Source: Candidatus Kapaibacterium sp.
GTDB taxonomy: Bacteria > Bacteroidota > Ignavibacteria > Kapaibacteriales > UBA4661
Direction of reading: 5' to 3'
Length of the DNA stretch: 60,313 nucleotides
NCBI GenBank assembly: GCA_004292595.1
Contig: RDXM01000089.1
Location: forward strand, 1 to 60,313
A program made the translations under genes and the position numbers. The notes below the pieces were generated by a model that saw nothing but the letters and a program-made list of their open reading frames with translations, searched no databases and was not told where the DNA came from. Shown here piece by piece: positions 9,216 through 18,354 of the stretch. The stretch's first letter is position 1. Every line of letters begins with the position of its first letter.

Positions 9216-9292
9216 TATTTCGGAGTGATTTCGGAATGATTTCGGAATGATTTTAGAACGATTTTAGAACGATTTCAGAAGTATTTCGCTGC
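9216..9292. repeat. 11-bp phased tandem repeats in a divergent promoter region
   Basis: Seven units of 11 bp follow one another: TATTTCGGAGT, GATTTCGGAAT twice, GATTTTAGAAC twice, GATTTCAGAAG, TATTTCGCTGC. The array lies between the SPOR gene and murG. T-tracts recur once per helical turn, which would bend DNA. It could be a curved upstream element or regulator site. Confidence 0.8.
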
Positions 9293-9364
9293 AAATTACA
9301 TATTTTTGTGCTTTCTTTTGACTGTGAAGTTTAATTCGCCCATTACAACGCTCCAGATTATCTC

Positions 9365-10492
9365 ATGGAACACACAACGCATGAATCCATTTCGCCTCGA
9401 CCGCCCTTCAAAGCCTTGATTGCTGCTGGCGGCACAGGCGGGCATTTGTTTCCTGCTATCGCGGTTGCTGAAGAATGCGCTTCAGTATTGGGCGGAAACT
9501 GCGCGATAGAATTCATCGGCACCGCCGAGCGAATTGAGGCAACAATCGTGCCAAAACACGGCTATCCGTTCCACACCTTGCCGATAGCAGGATTACAAAA
9601 ACTCCTATCCTTCAATACGCTGAAATTGCCGTTTCAAATTCTGCAATCCATTCAAAAAGCGCGTTCCGTGTTGCAAGCAATCAAGCCGCATTGCGTCATT
9701 TGCGCGGGCGCGTATTTGAGCTATCCCGTCGGCATTGCCGCTTCGCAGCTTGGTATTCCCTTATTTTTGATGGAATCGAATGCCTTGCCCGGCAAAACAA
9801 TTTTGCAGCTTGCTTCTCGCGCAACGAGGATTTATGCGACGTTTGAGGAATCGCGCCAGCATTTTTCGGGAAGTATTCAGGCAAAAATTGAGGTAAAAGG
9901 GAATCCTGTGCGCTCGAATTTATCTGCCCTTCCCGACCAACGCGCCGCACGAATCGCATTAAACCTCGCAACCGACAAGCCGACCGTGTTTGTCTTCGGC
10001 GGCAGCTTGGGAGCGCGTTCTATCAATGCGGCGGTGAATGATGCAATGGACAAATTTCGCGCCGCAGGAATACAGGTTCTCTGGCAAACGGGCAAAAATT
10101 ATTCGCCCATGACCAACACCGGCGGCGTTGCTGAGGTGCTGACCTTCATTGACAACATGGCAAATGCCTACGCCGCCGCCGACCTCGTTGTTTGCCGCGC
10201 AGGAGCGACCACGCTTGCCGAGCTTGCGATTGTCCGCAAACCCGCGATTTTAGTGCCGTTTCCGCAAGCCGCCAACGACCACCAAACCGCTAACGCACGC
10301 GCCCTGCACGAACAAGGCGCGGCAATTCTCCTCCGCGATGCCGATGTCCACGCACGGCTCTTTGAGTCGGCACACGGCATTCTGCAAAATGCCCGCGCAC
10401 AAGCCGCAATGACCGACGCTCTGGCGCGTTTTGCCAAGCCCCACGCGGCGCGAGATATTGCGGAGGCAATTTTGCAACACGTGTACTCGTAA
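9365..10492 (+). CDS. murG: MurG, lipid II-forming N-acetylglucosaminyltransferase
   Basis: MurG transfers GlcNAc from UDP-GlcNAc to lipid I, making lipid II at the inner face of the cytoplasmic membrane. The 375-residue protein has the usual GT-B layout. The N-terminal GGTGGHLFPAIAVAEE loop and EFIGTAERIE are followed by GAYLSYPVGIAA. The second half holds VFGGSLGARSINAAV, VVCRAGATTLAELA and the UDP-GlcNAc-binding PFPQAANDHQTANARAL. It is unusual that no other mur, ddl or ftsW gene is adjacent. lolD follows 91 bp later, separated by a palindromic repeat. Confidence 0.96.
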   Translation: MEHTTHESISPRPPFKALIAAGGTGGHLFPAIAVAEECASVLGGNCAIEFIGTAERIEATIVPKHGYPFHTLPIAGLQKLLSFNTLKLPFQILQSIQKARSVLQAIKPHCVICAGAYLSYPVGIAASQLGIPLFLMESNALPGKTILQLASRATRIYATFEESRQHFSGSIQAKIEVKGNPVRSNLSALPDQRAARIALNLATDKPTVFVFGGSLGARSINAAVNDAMDKFRAAGIQVLWQTGKNYSPMTNTGGVAEVLTFIDNMANAYAAADLVVCRAGATTLAELAIVRKPAILVPFPQAANDHQTANARALHEQGAAILLRDADVHARLFESAHGILQNARAQAAMTDALARFAKPHAARDIAEAILQHVYS

Positions 10493-10514
10493 GGCGCATC
10501 AATACAGCCTCCTT

Positions 10515-10546
10515 CCCGTCCTACCGTTTCTGAACGGTAGAACGGG
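10515..10546. repeat. Palindromic element, CCCGTCCTACCGTT family
   Basis: CCCGTCCTACCGTT, a TCTG loop and AACGGTAGAACGGG form a hairpin with 14-bp arms and one mismatch, between murG and lolD. A half copy is at 97-112, and a copy split by an insertion is at 7519-7704. Confidence 0.85.
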
Positions 10547-10583
10547 TTTCACGAAAAAACCTCCTTCTTCAATCCACACCACC

Positions 10584-11294
10584 ATGCCACTATTGCTTCG
10601 CGCTGAAAATCTTCATAAATCCTACACTACCGCCACAGGAGCGGCTTCAACGCCTGTGTTGCGCGGTGTTTCGCTGACTATTGAACAAGGAGAAATTATT
10701 GCGATTGTCGGCTCGTCGGGCGCAGGAAAAAGCACCTTGCTCCACCTTTTGGGCGCATTGGACGAAGCCGATGAAGGAACGATTGAACTGCATTCCACCG
10801 CTGAAGGCATCACCACACCTCGCGTGTACGCCGCGCTGAACGATACCGAACTCTCGGCGTTGCGTAATGCGTTGTTGGGGTTTATCTTTCAATTTCACCA
10901 TCTCTTGCCCGAATTTACGGCGTTGGAGAATGTGATGATGCCGCTTCTGATTGCAGGAGTGCCGCAGAATCAAGCAAAGGCGCGGGCACAGGAGCTTTTG
11001 GAACAAGTTGGCTTGAGCGAGCGTGTGCAGCACAAGCCCGACGCGCTCTCTGGCGGCGAGCAGCAGCGCGTAGCGTTTGCGCGGGCAATGGTGAATAATC
11101 CGATATTGGTGCTGGCAGACGAACCGACAGGCAATCTTGATGCCGCCAACAGCGCATTATTGCTGGACTTGATGAAACGTTTTCGCACAGAACGCAGCAC
11201 AACCTTTATTTTGGTAACACACAGCGCAGAACTTGCCGCCGGAGCTGACAAATGCTTGCGTTTGCAGGCAGGACAATTCACCGAAAGCGTGTGA
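10584..11294 (+). CDS. lolD: LolD-type ABC transporter ATPase
   Basis: This is the ATP-binding subunit of a lipoprotein-releasing (LolCDE) or MacB-like transporter. The 236-residue protein shows Walker A GSSGAGKST (about 43-51), the Q-loop in FIFQFHHLLPEFTALENV, signature LSGGEQQRVAFARA (about 155) and Walker B ILVLADEPTGNLD. The phrase FQFHHLLPEFTALENVMMPLL is typical of LolD. I start at the ATG 10584 (MPLLLRAENLHKSY); the longer open frame runs back into murG and a repeat. The likely permease partner is the LolC/E gene at 12547-13899 on the other strand. Confidence 0.9.
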   Translation: MPLLLRAENLHKSYTTATGAASTPVLRGVSLTIEQGEIIAIVGSSGAGKSTLLHLLGALDEADEGTIELHSTAEGITTPRVYAALNDTELSALRNALLGFIFQFHHLLPEFTALENVMMPLLIAGVPQNQAKARAQELLEQVGLSERVQHKPDALSGGEQQRVAFARAMVNNPILVLADEPTGNLDAANSALLLDLMKRFRTERSTTFILVTHSAELAAGADKCLRLQAGQFTESV

Positions 11295-11330
11295 TAGTGC
11301 GGTGCACCTGAAACGCACATCCAACGAAGT

Positions 11331-11363
11331 ATTTGCAAAATTTTTGCAAAATTTTTGCAAAAG
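11331..11363 (+). repeat. 11-bp tandem repeats upstream of the GNAT gene
   Basis: ATTTGCAAAAT, TTTTGCAAAAT and TTTTGCAAAAG follow in register, then decay into two looser TTGC units up to about 11382. The array lies about 110 bp before the acetyltransferase ATG. Confidence 0.75.
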
Positions 11364-11474
11364 CATTTGCGATAGCACTTGCAAGAAAGCGCGAAGGCAG
11401 TTATTTTGGAGTGTGCAGAACGCACCCAACCACCGTACCTTCACGACGTGAAGCACATTATTGAACAACACATT

Positions 11475-11972
11475 ATGGCTCTCTCTGCATCGCTCGAAAC
11501 GCCTTCCGTTACTATTACTCACGCTGTAACGCCTGAGTTGGTGCGCTTTTTCCGCTCTCTTGCTAGCGAGCTTATTGATGGCTATGGCTTCGACCTCAGC
11601 TTTCAAGGTGTGAAAGAGGAATTGGCAAATTTGCCCGGTGAATACGCTCCCCCAAAAGGCGCACTCGTGCTGGCGTTTGTGAATGGTTTAGCGGCGGGCT
11701 GTGTTGCGATGCGCCCTCTCAGCGAGGGCTATTGCGAAATGAAACGCTTGTATGTGCGCACGGATTACCGCCGTTTTCATATTGGCAGAATTTTGTGCAA
11801 GGAATTGATGGACACCGCACGGAAACAGGGCTACAAGGCAATGCGTCTTGACACGCGGGGCAGCATGATGCAAACCGCTATTCGCCTGTATGAATCGCTC
11901 GGATTTTACGAAATTCCACCCTACAATGACGCTCCCTTCGAGGATATGCACTATATGGAGTGCAAATTGTAA
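11475..11972 (+). CDS. GNAT family N-acetyltransferase
   Basis: The 165-residue protein has the GNAT core. ALVLAFVNGLAAGCVAMRPL is followed by CEMKRLYVRTDYRRFHIGRILCKELMDTARKQGYKAMRLDT, which holds the acetyl-CoA pyrophosphate loop (R/Q-x-x-G-x-G/R variant, here RRFHIGR). It ends SLGFYEIPPYNDAPFEDMHYMECKL. The ending resembles small GNATs that act on free amino acids or small molecules. The substrate cannot be read from the sequence. The ATG at 11475 was chosen; an upstream in-frame TTG at 11379 would add residues encoded by repeat DNA. gcvH follows 93 bp downstream. Confidence 0.88.
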   Translation: MALSASLETPSVTITHAVTPELVRFFRSLASELIDGYGFDLSFQGVKEELANLPGEYAPPKGALVLAFVNGLAAGCVAMRPLSEGYCEMKRLYVRTDYRRFHIGRILCKELMDTARKQGYKAMRLDTRGSMMQTAIRLYESLGFYEIPPYNDAPFEDMHYMECKL

Positions 11973-12065
11973 GCCTTTGTAAAAAATACACTTACAACTC
12001 AACACTTACAACTTAAAACTTTCTTCTTTCCACCCGCTTTTCGGAGCAATTTTTTCAGAACCACT

Positions 12066-12446
12066 ATGAATTTTCCTGATACCCTCAAATACACCAAAGA
12101 ACATGAATGGGTGCGCGTTGAAGGCACAACCGCGATTGTTGGCATTACCGACCATGCGCAAGGCGAACTTGGCGACATCGTGTATGTGGATATTCCCGAT
12201 GCCGCAGCAACCCTGAAACAAGGCGATACCTTTGGCACGATTGAAGCCGTAAAGACCGTTGCAGACCTTTTTTCGCCCGTAAGCGGCACGATTACTGAGG
12301 TTCACACTGCGGTGAATGACGCGCCAGAATCCGTGAACAGCGACCCGTACAACGAAGGTTGGCTTGTGAAAATTGAAATGTCCAATCCCGCCGAAGTGGA
12401 CGCGCTCATGGATGTTGTCGCGTACAAGGCTCTTGTTGGGCAATAA
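12066..12446 (+). CDS. gcvH: Glycine cleavage system H protein
   Basis: GcvH carries the lipoyl arm that shuttles the aminomethyl group between the P, T and L proteins of the glycine cleavage system. The 126-residue protein begins [18 protein letters not shown] and has [19 protein letters not shown]. The lipoylated lysine is K63 in [18 protein letters not shown], where the usual ESVKA is EAVKT. The ending [19 protein letters not shown] is typical. Length is normal. gcvT and gcvP are not in the window. The gene converges on the LolC/E gene and is followed by a long hairpin. Confidence 0.96.
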   Translation: MNFPDTLKYTKEHEWVRVEGTTAIVGITDHAQGELGDIVYVDIPDAAATLKQGDTFGTIEAVKTVADLFSPVSGTITEVHTAVNDAPESVNSDPYNEGWLVKIEMSNPAEVDALMDVVAYKALVGQ

Positions 12447-12469
12447 ATCTTCAGCCATTTTTTTCTTGA

Positions 12470-12539
12470 GAGGACTTTCGCAAACGGCAGAGACACAAGA
12501 ATTATTCGCGGTCTGTCTGTGCCGTTTGCAAAAGCCCTC
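12470..12539. terminator. Long hairpin between convergent genes
   Basis: The arms 12470-12489 (GAGGACTTTCGCAAACGGCA) and 12520-12539 are complementary with two mismatches over 20 bp, around a 30-base loop. It lies between gcvH and the minus-strand LolC/E gene, so it could terminate both. It lacks a clear U-run and could equally be another dispersed palindrome. Confidence 0.55.
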
Positions 12540-12546
12540 GCTGAGA

Positions 12547-13899
12547 TTACACCCGCTCTTTGCGCAAAAGTGCCATTGCCGAGCGGACTTCACCTGCTTT
12601 TCGTGCAGGAATAATGCCAGAGGCAAGAGAAAGAACAAGCGAAATGGCGCACACAATGAGAACATCGCGCCAGTCGAGAATCATGGGAAGTGCTGAAACC
12701 ACATAGCGACTTGTGTCGAGCGCAATCCAGCCGAACTGCATTTGCCCCCAACAGAGCGCAGAACCAAGCACTGCGCCCAAGACTGTGCCAATACACCCCA
12801 CCAAAATACTCTGTGCAAAAAAGACCATCGTAATCGTGCGAGCATTCGCACCCATTGCTTTCAACATTCCAATTTCCGCCCGTTTTTCTGTTACCGTCAT
12901 TGATAACGAGGCAAAGATATTGAAAACCGCCACCAGCACGATAATCAACAGCACACAAAAGGCTGCAAGCCGCTCGAAGCGCATGACGAAGTATAAATCG
13001 CGGTGGAGGTCGAACCACGTTTGCACAAGCAATGTTGGTAGGAGATTTGCCCGCAGCACCGCCGCCGCTTTCTCGCTTTCGGCGGCAGAATGTAATCGAA
13101 TGTCGAGCGATTGCGCTACATCTTGTGGCAAGCGCAGGAGCTTTTGTGCGCTTGCAAGCGAGGTGTAGGCTTGGGTTGCATCGTATTCTTTGTTGTTCGA
13201 TTGAAAAATTCCCACCACTGCCGCCCGCACCGTGCGCGGAATCGTGCCTTGCGTGATTGCCCCCTCTAGCGCGTAAGGCGAGAGCAGCTGCACCGTGTCG
13301 CCGCTGACGATGCGGAGTTTATCCGCCAACGCTGCGCCCATGACCAGATGCACGAGATTTGGTGTGTCCGACTCCAAGCGAAAATTTCCCACCGCTACCG
13401 TTGCTGCAATACCCGAAACAGCGTGTATTTTCTCACTTTCCATGCCCACAAGTTGAAAGGCTTGCATGGAGCGAGCGTTTACGCACACGATTTTCCCCGT
13501 TACCACAGGTGCTACTGCCACAGGCAAATTTGTCGAAAATGGCTGAAGTAAGGATACAATGCGGCGTTGAAGGGAATCTTGCATGAGCAGACGCTCTTCA
13601 TTTTTTGCAGAAGTATTGTGAGAAGTATTGTGAGAAATATTTGTAGAAGAAGCCACAAGCGCAGGTGTGATGCGGATATGCGGGTCGAAGCCAACAAGAA
13701 AGCGTTCAATGAGTGCCTGAAAGCCATTAAAGAGCGACATGACAATCACCAACGCCGCAACGCCAAGCGTGATGCCGACTATCGAAATGCCAGAAATGAC
13801 GGAGATAAAATTAAGGGTGTGCTTGGAGCGCAAATATCGCCGCGCGATGAAAAAGGGAAAGGCAAAAGAGCTATGTGGTGGCGAAAGGGGAGTATTCAT
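12547..13899 (-). CDS. LolC/LolE-type lipoprotein-releasing permease
   Basis: This is the membrane subunit of a LolCDE-type transporter, which extracts lipoproteins from the inner membrane for delivery to the outer membrane. The 450-residue protein has a first membrane helix after RRYLRSKHTLNFISVISGISIVGITLGVAALV. A large periplasmic MacB-like domain follows (about 55-300). Three C-terminal helices (FtsX domain) contain ITMVFFAQSILVGCIGTVLGAVLGSALCWG, and the protein ends SGIIPARKAGEVRSAMALLRKERV. I start at ATG 13899; the longer frame overlaps queC. A run of NTSHNTSHNTS near residue 95 is encoded by a 12-bp DNA repeat. lolD lies 1.3 kb away on the opposite strand. Confidence 0.88.
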   Translation of the reverse strand: MNTPLSPPHSSFAFPFFIARRYLRSKHTLNFISVISGISIVGITLGVAALVIVMSLFNGFQALIERFLVGFDPHIRITPALVASSTNISHNTSHNTSAKNEERLLMQDSLQRRIVSLLQPFSTNLPVAVAPVVTGKIVCVNARSMQAFQLVGMESEKIHAVSGIAATVAVGNFRLESDTPNLVHLVMGAALADKLRIVSGDTVQLLSPYALEGAITQGTIPRTVRAAVVGIFQSNNKEYDATQAYTSLASAQKLLRLPQDVAQSLDIRLHSAAESEKAAAVLRANLLPTLLVQTWFDLHRDLYFVMRFERLAAFCVLLIIVLVAVFNIFASLSMTVTEKRAEIGMLKAMGANARTITMVFFAQSILVGCIGTVLGAVLGSALCWGQMQFGWIALDTSRYVVSALPMILDWRDVLIVCAISLVLSLASGIIPARKAGEVRSAMALLRKERV

Positions 13900-13927
13900 G
13901 CGGCTTGTCAGAATTTTTTGGCAATGG

Positions 13928-14644
13928 TTAGTCGTATCGTGGGCGCAGCGCGTAGTCAATTGGGTCTTCCACGCCTGCTGCTGCAAAGCCGCGCAAACGC
14001 AGGGCGCAGGAGTCGCACTCGCCACAAGCACGGTCGTTGCGCTGATAGCACGACCACGTGTGCTGCAAGGGCGCGTTCAGGGCGATTCCTTTTTGTACAA
14101 TATCTTTTTTGCTACAGCGAATAACGGGTGTGCGAATAACCACGCGGGTTTCAGGCTTTGTGCCTGTGTCAATGACGTGCTGGAAAGCATCGTAAAATTC
14201 TTGCCGACAATCCGGATAGCCGCTTCCATCTTCCTCCACCGCGCCGATAAACAATGCCGCCGCGCCCAGCACTTCCGCCCACGAGACCGCAATCGCCAAA
14301 ATATTTGCATTGCGAAAAGGAACGTAGCTCGTCGGAATGTTTGTATTGGTGAGGTCTGCGGCAGAAACGGCGATACGTGCATCCGTGAGGCTGCTTCCGC
14401 CAATAGCTGCAAAGTGAGAAACATCCACCACAAGCCGCTTGTGGGCATTGTAGTAGTCTGCAACGCGGTGAAAGGCTTGCAATTCGCGTTCTTGTGTGCG
14501 TTGCCCGTAATTGAGATGCAAGGCGGCAATCTCAAAGCCCTCCGCACGAGCAATGGCGGCGCAGACAGCCGAATCCATCCCGCCGCTCATCAGCACGACG
14601 GCGATTGGTGTTGGTAATGTGTGTATTTGTGCGATGTTGCTCAT
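13928..14644 (-). CDS. queC: QueC, 7-cyano-7-deazaguanine synthase
   Basis: QueC converts 7-carboxy-7-deazaguanine to preQ0 using ATP and ammonia, a step in queuosine biosynthesis. The 238-residue protein has the PP-loop motif SGGMDSAV (about 19-26) and the segment SYVPFRNANILAIAVSWAEVLGA. It also has PDCRQEFYDAF and the zinc-binding cysteine cluster SCYQRN followed by ACGECDSCALRLRGF. It lies 28 bp upstream of the LolC/E start and 10 bp downstream of the SurA-like gene, so these minus-strand genes probably form one transcript. No queD, queE or queF is in the window. Confidence 0.95.
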   Translation of the reverse strand: MSNIAQIHTLPTPIAVVLMSGGMDSAVCAAIARAEGFEIAALHLNYGQRTQERELQAFHRVADYYNAHKRLVVDVSHFAAIGGSSLTDARIAVSAADLTNTNIPTSYVPFRNANILAIAVSWAEVLGAAALFIGAVEEDGSGYPDCRQEFYDAFQHVIDTGTKPETRVVIRTPVIRCSKKDIVQKGIALNAPLQHTWSCYQRNDRACGECDSCALRLRGFAAAGVEDPIDYALRPRYD

Positions 14645-14654
14645 TGTTGCTTGC

Positions 14655-16025
14655 TTAGAACTTACTTTTTACTTCCCAATAAATAGACTTACGGAGGTCT
14701 TTCACCCACGTTTCGTAGAATTTTGCGCGTTTCTGCATCATTGCCATCTGCTCAAGCCGCTTGTAGTCTTCATCGAAAGCGATTTTATGCTCTGGGATAA
14801 ACTTCTTTTTCAGAATGATATGCAGCGCACTCTTGGTCGAGCCTGGCGCATTGTACGTCATTGGCTCGGTAATATCGCCATCGTTCAGTTTTTCTACTTT
14901 CGTGCGCATATCGGGCGGGAGCTTTGCCACTTCGATTCGCCCCAGCAAGCCGCCAAATGCCTTCGTATCGGCATCGTCGGAGTATTGCTTTGCTAGGTCT
15001 TCAAAGAGTGCGCCTTTTGTAACACGAATTTTCAACGAATCCAGAAATTTTTTCGTGCGCTCTAAGTCATCCTCCGTTTGCCCAAGTTTCAGCAAGATGT
15101 GGCGCGTTTTCACAGCATTTTCGCGCTTTTCCAAAAGTTGAATAACGTGAAAACCAAATGGTGATTCCACTGGCTGCGAAATTTCGCCAATTTGCAGTGC
15201 GTAGGCTACTTTCTCAAACTCGGCAATAAATTTTCCGCGCTCGACCATGCCCAAATCGCCGCCGCTTGCTGCCGAGCCTGGGTCTTGGCTATGACGCTTG
15301 GCAAAGGCAGCAAAATCGCCGCCCGCAACCAACGAATCGCGTATTCTCTTGGCAAGAGCAATGCTTTTATCTTTTGCTTGCGTAGAAGGTTCGATATTTT
15401 TTACGATGTGGAACAGCTCAATCTGCGCGGGAACGGGCGCAATCGAATCCGAAAAACTTTTGTAGAAATCTTGCACGTCTTTTGAGGAAACTTTTATCGT
15501 CGCAAATTTTTGCTGCGAAATGCGCTCCGATAACAGTTGCTTGCGAATTTCCTCTCGAAAATCACGGCGAATTTTGTTCATTGACATCCCGTACACCTCC
15601 TCAATACGGCGTTCCGAGCCGAATTGCTGCGTCATGGATTGAATCTGATACTCCATGCGCTCAGAAATTTCATCATCCGAAACGGTAATGCTGTCTTCAA
15701 TCGCTTTCAACATCACTAGGCGCTCATTGATAAGCACATCCATTGAGCGATTGAGCATTTTGGGGTCGTCGGGGCGCACACGCCGCTCGCGGTCTTGCTG
15801 CGCCGCCATCACCGCATGACCAACGACTTCGGATTGGAGAATGATTTCATTGCCCACAATCGCCATGATTTTATCCATCGGCTCGCCTGGACGCAAATCC
15901 TGTAAACGCTGTGCTTGTGCGCTTTGCAGAGAAAAAAAGAATGAAAAAGTGCAAAGAAAAGCTGCGCACATTCGCATTATTGCTTGCTTTGAAGGTTGTT
16001 TGATGGAAAAACGTTGCTGGTGCAT
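14655..16025 (-). CDS. SurA-like periplasmic peptidyl-prolyl isomerase
   Basis: This is a parvulin-type chaperone for folding outer-membrane proteins. The 456-residue protein has a signal peptide ending AQA-QRL and an N-terminal SurA-type helical domain (DKIMAIVGNEIILQSEV, VLINERLVMLKAIED). Two PpiC/rotamase domains follow, the first with FAAFAKRHSQDPGSAASGGDLGMV, the second with RHILLKL and FEDLAKQYSDDADTKAFGGLLGRI. The domain order matches SurA. Two starts are possible: the ATG at 16025, or the ATG at 15977, which places the signal peptide right at the N-terminus. It is followed by queC after 10 bp. Confidence 0.87.
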   Translation of the reverse strand: MHQQRFSIKQPSKQAIMRMCAAFLCTFSFFFSLQSAQAQRLQDLRPGEPMDKIMAIVGNEIILQSEVVGHAVMAAQQDRERRVRPDDPKMLNRSMDVLINERLVMLKAIEDSITVSDDEISERMEYQIQSMTQQFGSERRIEEVYGMSMNKIRRDFREEIRKQLLSERISQQKFATIKVSSKDVQDFYKSFSDSIAPVPAQIELFHIVKNIEPSTQAKDKSIALAKRIRDSLVAGGDFAAFAKRHSQDPGSAASGGDLGMVERGKFIAEFEKVAYALQIGEISQPVESPFGFHVIQLLEKRENAVKTRHILLKLGQTEDDLERTKKFLDSLKIRVTKGALFEDLAKQYSDDADTKAFGGLLGRIEVAKLPPDMRTKVEKLNDGDITEPMTYNAPGSTKSALHIILKKKFIPEHKIAFDEDYKRLEQMAMMQKRAKFYETWVKDLRKSIYWEVKSKF

Positions 16026-16083
16026 AGCAGAAAGTATTCAGGTGAGTTGTTTTGAACTTCAGTTGTTTTGAACTTTATTTAAC

Positions 16084-16175
16084 AGTGGCACAGACATTCC
16101 TGTCTGTGAGTATTGATGGGGTTTTTAGGCAACAAACACAGACAAGCTGAGGAAAACCCTCAGGTCTGTGCCACT
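16084..16175. repeat. Dispersed palindromic element, AGTGGCACAG family
   Basis: The element starts AGTGGCACAGACATTCCTG and ends GGTCTGTGCCACT. The left end is a hairpin with CACAGACA/TGTCTGTG arms; the right part holds a second stem with a CTGAGG/CCTCAG hairpin. It lies between the two minus-strand chaperone genes. Confidence 0.8.
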
Positions 16176-16221
16176 ATTGTTGTATGTTGGAATAATATCT
16201 TCAATTATTTGTGTAAAAACT

Positions 16222-18354
16222 TTACTGCCGAACACGCTTCAATGCCGCTTCGTCCACGCTCACGGGAAACTTTGCACGTAAGGATTCAAGCCACTTCTGC
16301 GTGAGTTCGCGTTGCTGGATGTCTTGGAATTGCGCAGCGAAATCGGGAATTGCTTCCTCGAAGGTTTTCACGCGCTCTGGCAGAATTGCGTTCAAGCGCG
16401 GAATGGAGGTGCCACCTTGAAACTTGAAGGGCGGCAAAATATCGCCCGCTTTCGAGGCACGTTTTTTGAATTCCTCAGGAATCGTGTACGGACGCGCGTC
16501 AAGCGGGTCCCAGCGTCCTTTGCGCTCTTTGAATCCACTTCGCTCGGTGAATTGCATTGCCAACGAATCGAAGAGCGTTGCCGAAGGTTTTGCTGTTTTC
16601 ATGTTATCTTGCAAACGCTTGTAGAGGCTTTGCGCGGTGGAATCGGCATTTGTCCAAATTTCTGAGAAATCGTACATCACGAGTGTTCGGTAGTCATTTT
16701 TCTTTGGCTCGTACCAAGCGCGTGCCTTCGTGGAATCGAACTTCATTTTGCTCCAGACTTCCTGTTCTTCCACGCGGAAAATCAGGATTCCTTCTTGAAA
16801 TTCCTTCATCAGCGCGGCAAAATCGGGGAAATCTTTTTCCATATTTTTGGTGAGCGCGTCGGTGATTGCCGCTTCGCTTACTTTGTCCAGAGCCTGCATC
16901 ATTCCTTGCTTGGTGAGCGAGAAGCCGCGTAAATCCGAGCGTTGAAGCAAGGAATCCGCAAAGGCAGCAACGGTCAGCTTGTAGCCAGTGAAGGAAGCGA
17001 GTTCTTCTTTCATCAGTTTTGCAGGAAGTTTTGTTTTTTGCACACTGTCGAAAGCGGGGCGCGTGGTGTCGAGTGCTTTCATCAGTGCGTCGAAGGTTTT
17101 TTGCGAAAGCGCGTATTTGCGGGCTTTTTTGACGGAATCGAAAAAGATTTTTTTGTCGTTTTCAAAATGCACCCGCTTGTAGAATCGCTTCATTTCTTCG
17201 CGCTCATCGCCGCCGATTTTCGAGGAATCGCGGCGCACGATGTAATAGCCTTTATCGGTCGAAATTGGCTGCGAAAGCTCCCCATTGCTGCGTTTGCTGT
17301 CCATGAGCCAAGCATCAACGCTTTCGGGAAAACGGTAGCGCAAGCCGTTCAAATAGCCCGTTGTCGGCGAATAGTAGCTGGGAAACAAGCCGCCATATTC
17401 GGCATACACATCATTGGAAAATTTCTTTGCCAATTCCGCAAAATCGCCGCCTTTTTGGAGAACTGCATACAGGCTGTCCGCGAGCTTTTTCGCGGTGTTC
17501 TCGGCGGTTGCCGAATCAATCTGCTCGTTGCGTTTGATATTGATGTAGCGTCCGCGCACGGTTACACGTGCCTCCATGGTGAGCAATTTCACCACATAAT
17601 ATCCCGGCACCGACAAATTCGAGCGAATTGGTTTCGGGTAAATTTCGCCTACTTTCATCGTGTAGGCAGCATTTTCAATTTCCCGCAAAATGCGGTCGCT
17701 CGTCACCATCGGCATTTCACCGCCCGTGTTGCGGAAATACTCGTCGTCGCTGGAATCTTTGGCAAGCTGCTTGAAGTCTGCGCCTTGTTGCAAGAGCTTC
17801 AGCATTGCCAGCGAGCGGGTGTAGGCGCGGGTTGTGTCGGGCATGGCAATTTTCGAGAAAATAAGTCCCACGCGAAATTGCTGCTTTCTCCGCTCAAGCG
17901 AAGCATCCACACGCGGCGAGACGATCGCTTTCTCGAACAGATACGGCGCGGCAAGCGAAGCACGGTTTTGTGCGATGTCCAGCACGACTTCTGGCTTTTT
18001 ATCAATGCCACGCGCTTGCGCATCTTGCACTTTCAGGCGGTAGTTGATGTACAAATTCAGAAAATCGCGCAAGCTATCGGGCGACAATGCCGAGAGCCGT
18101 GCATTTTTATTGTTCAAATTCTTGCGGAATGCTTCTTCGAGCGTTTGGTAGGTGATAGATTCTATGCCGACTTTCGCCAGAACCATTGCGCCATCTTGCT
18201 TTGGAGCGTTGTGCTTTAGAGCGTCATGCTTTGGAGCGTGTGTTCGTGCAGAATGGTTGCGGGCAGTGAGGAACAGCGGCGTAATAACAAAAAGAGCGAG
18301 TACCACTGCGCCGTGGCGAAGAGTGCGCTGGCGCGAGAACAAAGAAAACTTCAT
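16222..18354 (-). CDS. Large periplasmic parvulin-domain chaperone
   Basis: The 710-residue exported protein starts with a signal peptide (VVLALFVITPLFLTARNHSA). It has a SurA/PpiD-like N-terminal helical region containing YQTLEEAFRKNLNN and LNLYINYRLKVQDAQARGIDKKPEV. Two rotamase-like domains follow: FKQLAKDSSDDEYFRNTGGEMPMV, and FAELAKKFSNDVYAEYGGLFPSYY with the ending GELSQPISTDKGYYIVRRD. The C-terminal 300 residues are helical and look substrate-binding. It is much longer than SurA and lacks the N-terminal anchor helix expected of PpiD. It lies just upstream of the SurA-like gene, so the two probably act together in outer-membrane protein assembly. Confidence 0.82.
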   Translation of the reverse strand: MKFSLFSRQRTLRHGAVVLALFVITPLFLTARNHSARTHAPKHDALKHNAPKQDGAMVLAKVGIESITYQTLEEAFRKNLNNKNARLSALSPDSLRDFLNLYINYRLKVQDAQARGIDKKPEVVLDIAQNRASLAAPYLFEKAIVSPRVDASLERRKQQFRVGLIFSKIAMPDTTRAYTRSLAMLKLLQQGADFKQLAKDSSDDEYFRNTGGEMPMVTSDRILREIENAAYTMKVGEIYPKPIRSNLSVPGYYVVKLLTMEARVTVRGRYINIKRNEQIDSATAENTAKKLADSLYAVLQKGGDFAELAKKFSNDVYAEYGGLFPSYYSPTTGYLNGLRYRFPESVDAWLMDSKRSNGELSQPISTDKGYYIVRRDSSKIGGDEREEMKRFYKRVHFENDKKIFFDSVKKARKYALSQKTFDALMKALDTTRPAFDSVQKTKLPAKLMKEELASFTGYKLTVAAFADSLLQRSDLRGFSLTKQGMMQALDKVSEAAITDALTKNMEKDFPDFAALMKEFQEGILIFRVEEQEVWSKMKFDSTKARAWYEPKKNDYRTLVMYDFSEIWTNADSTAQSLYKRLQDNMKTAKPSATLFDSLAMQFTERSGFKERKGRWDPLDARPYTIPEEFKKRASKAGDILPPFKFQGGTSIPRLNAILPERVKTFEEAIPDFAAQFQDIQQRELTQKWLESLRAKFPVSVDEAALKRVRQ

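Noticed and set aside
16942-18219. 425-residue open frame on the plus strand
   Set aside because: It lies antisense to the large parvulin-domain chaperone, is rich in Cys, His and Arg as shadow frames are, and shows no domain. The minus-strand frame has clear signal peptide and rotamase motifs.
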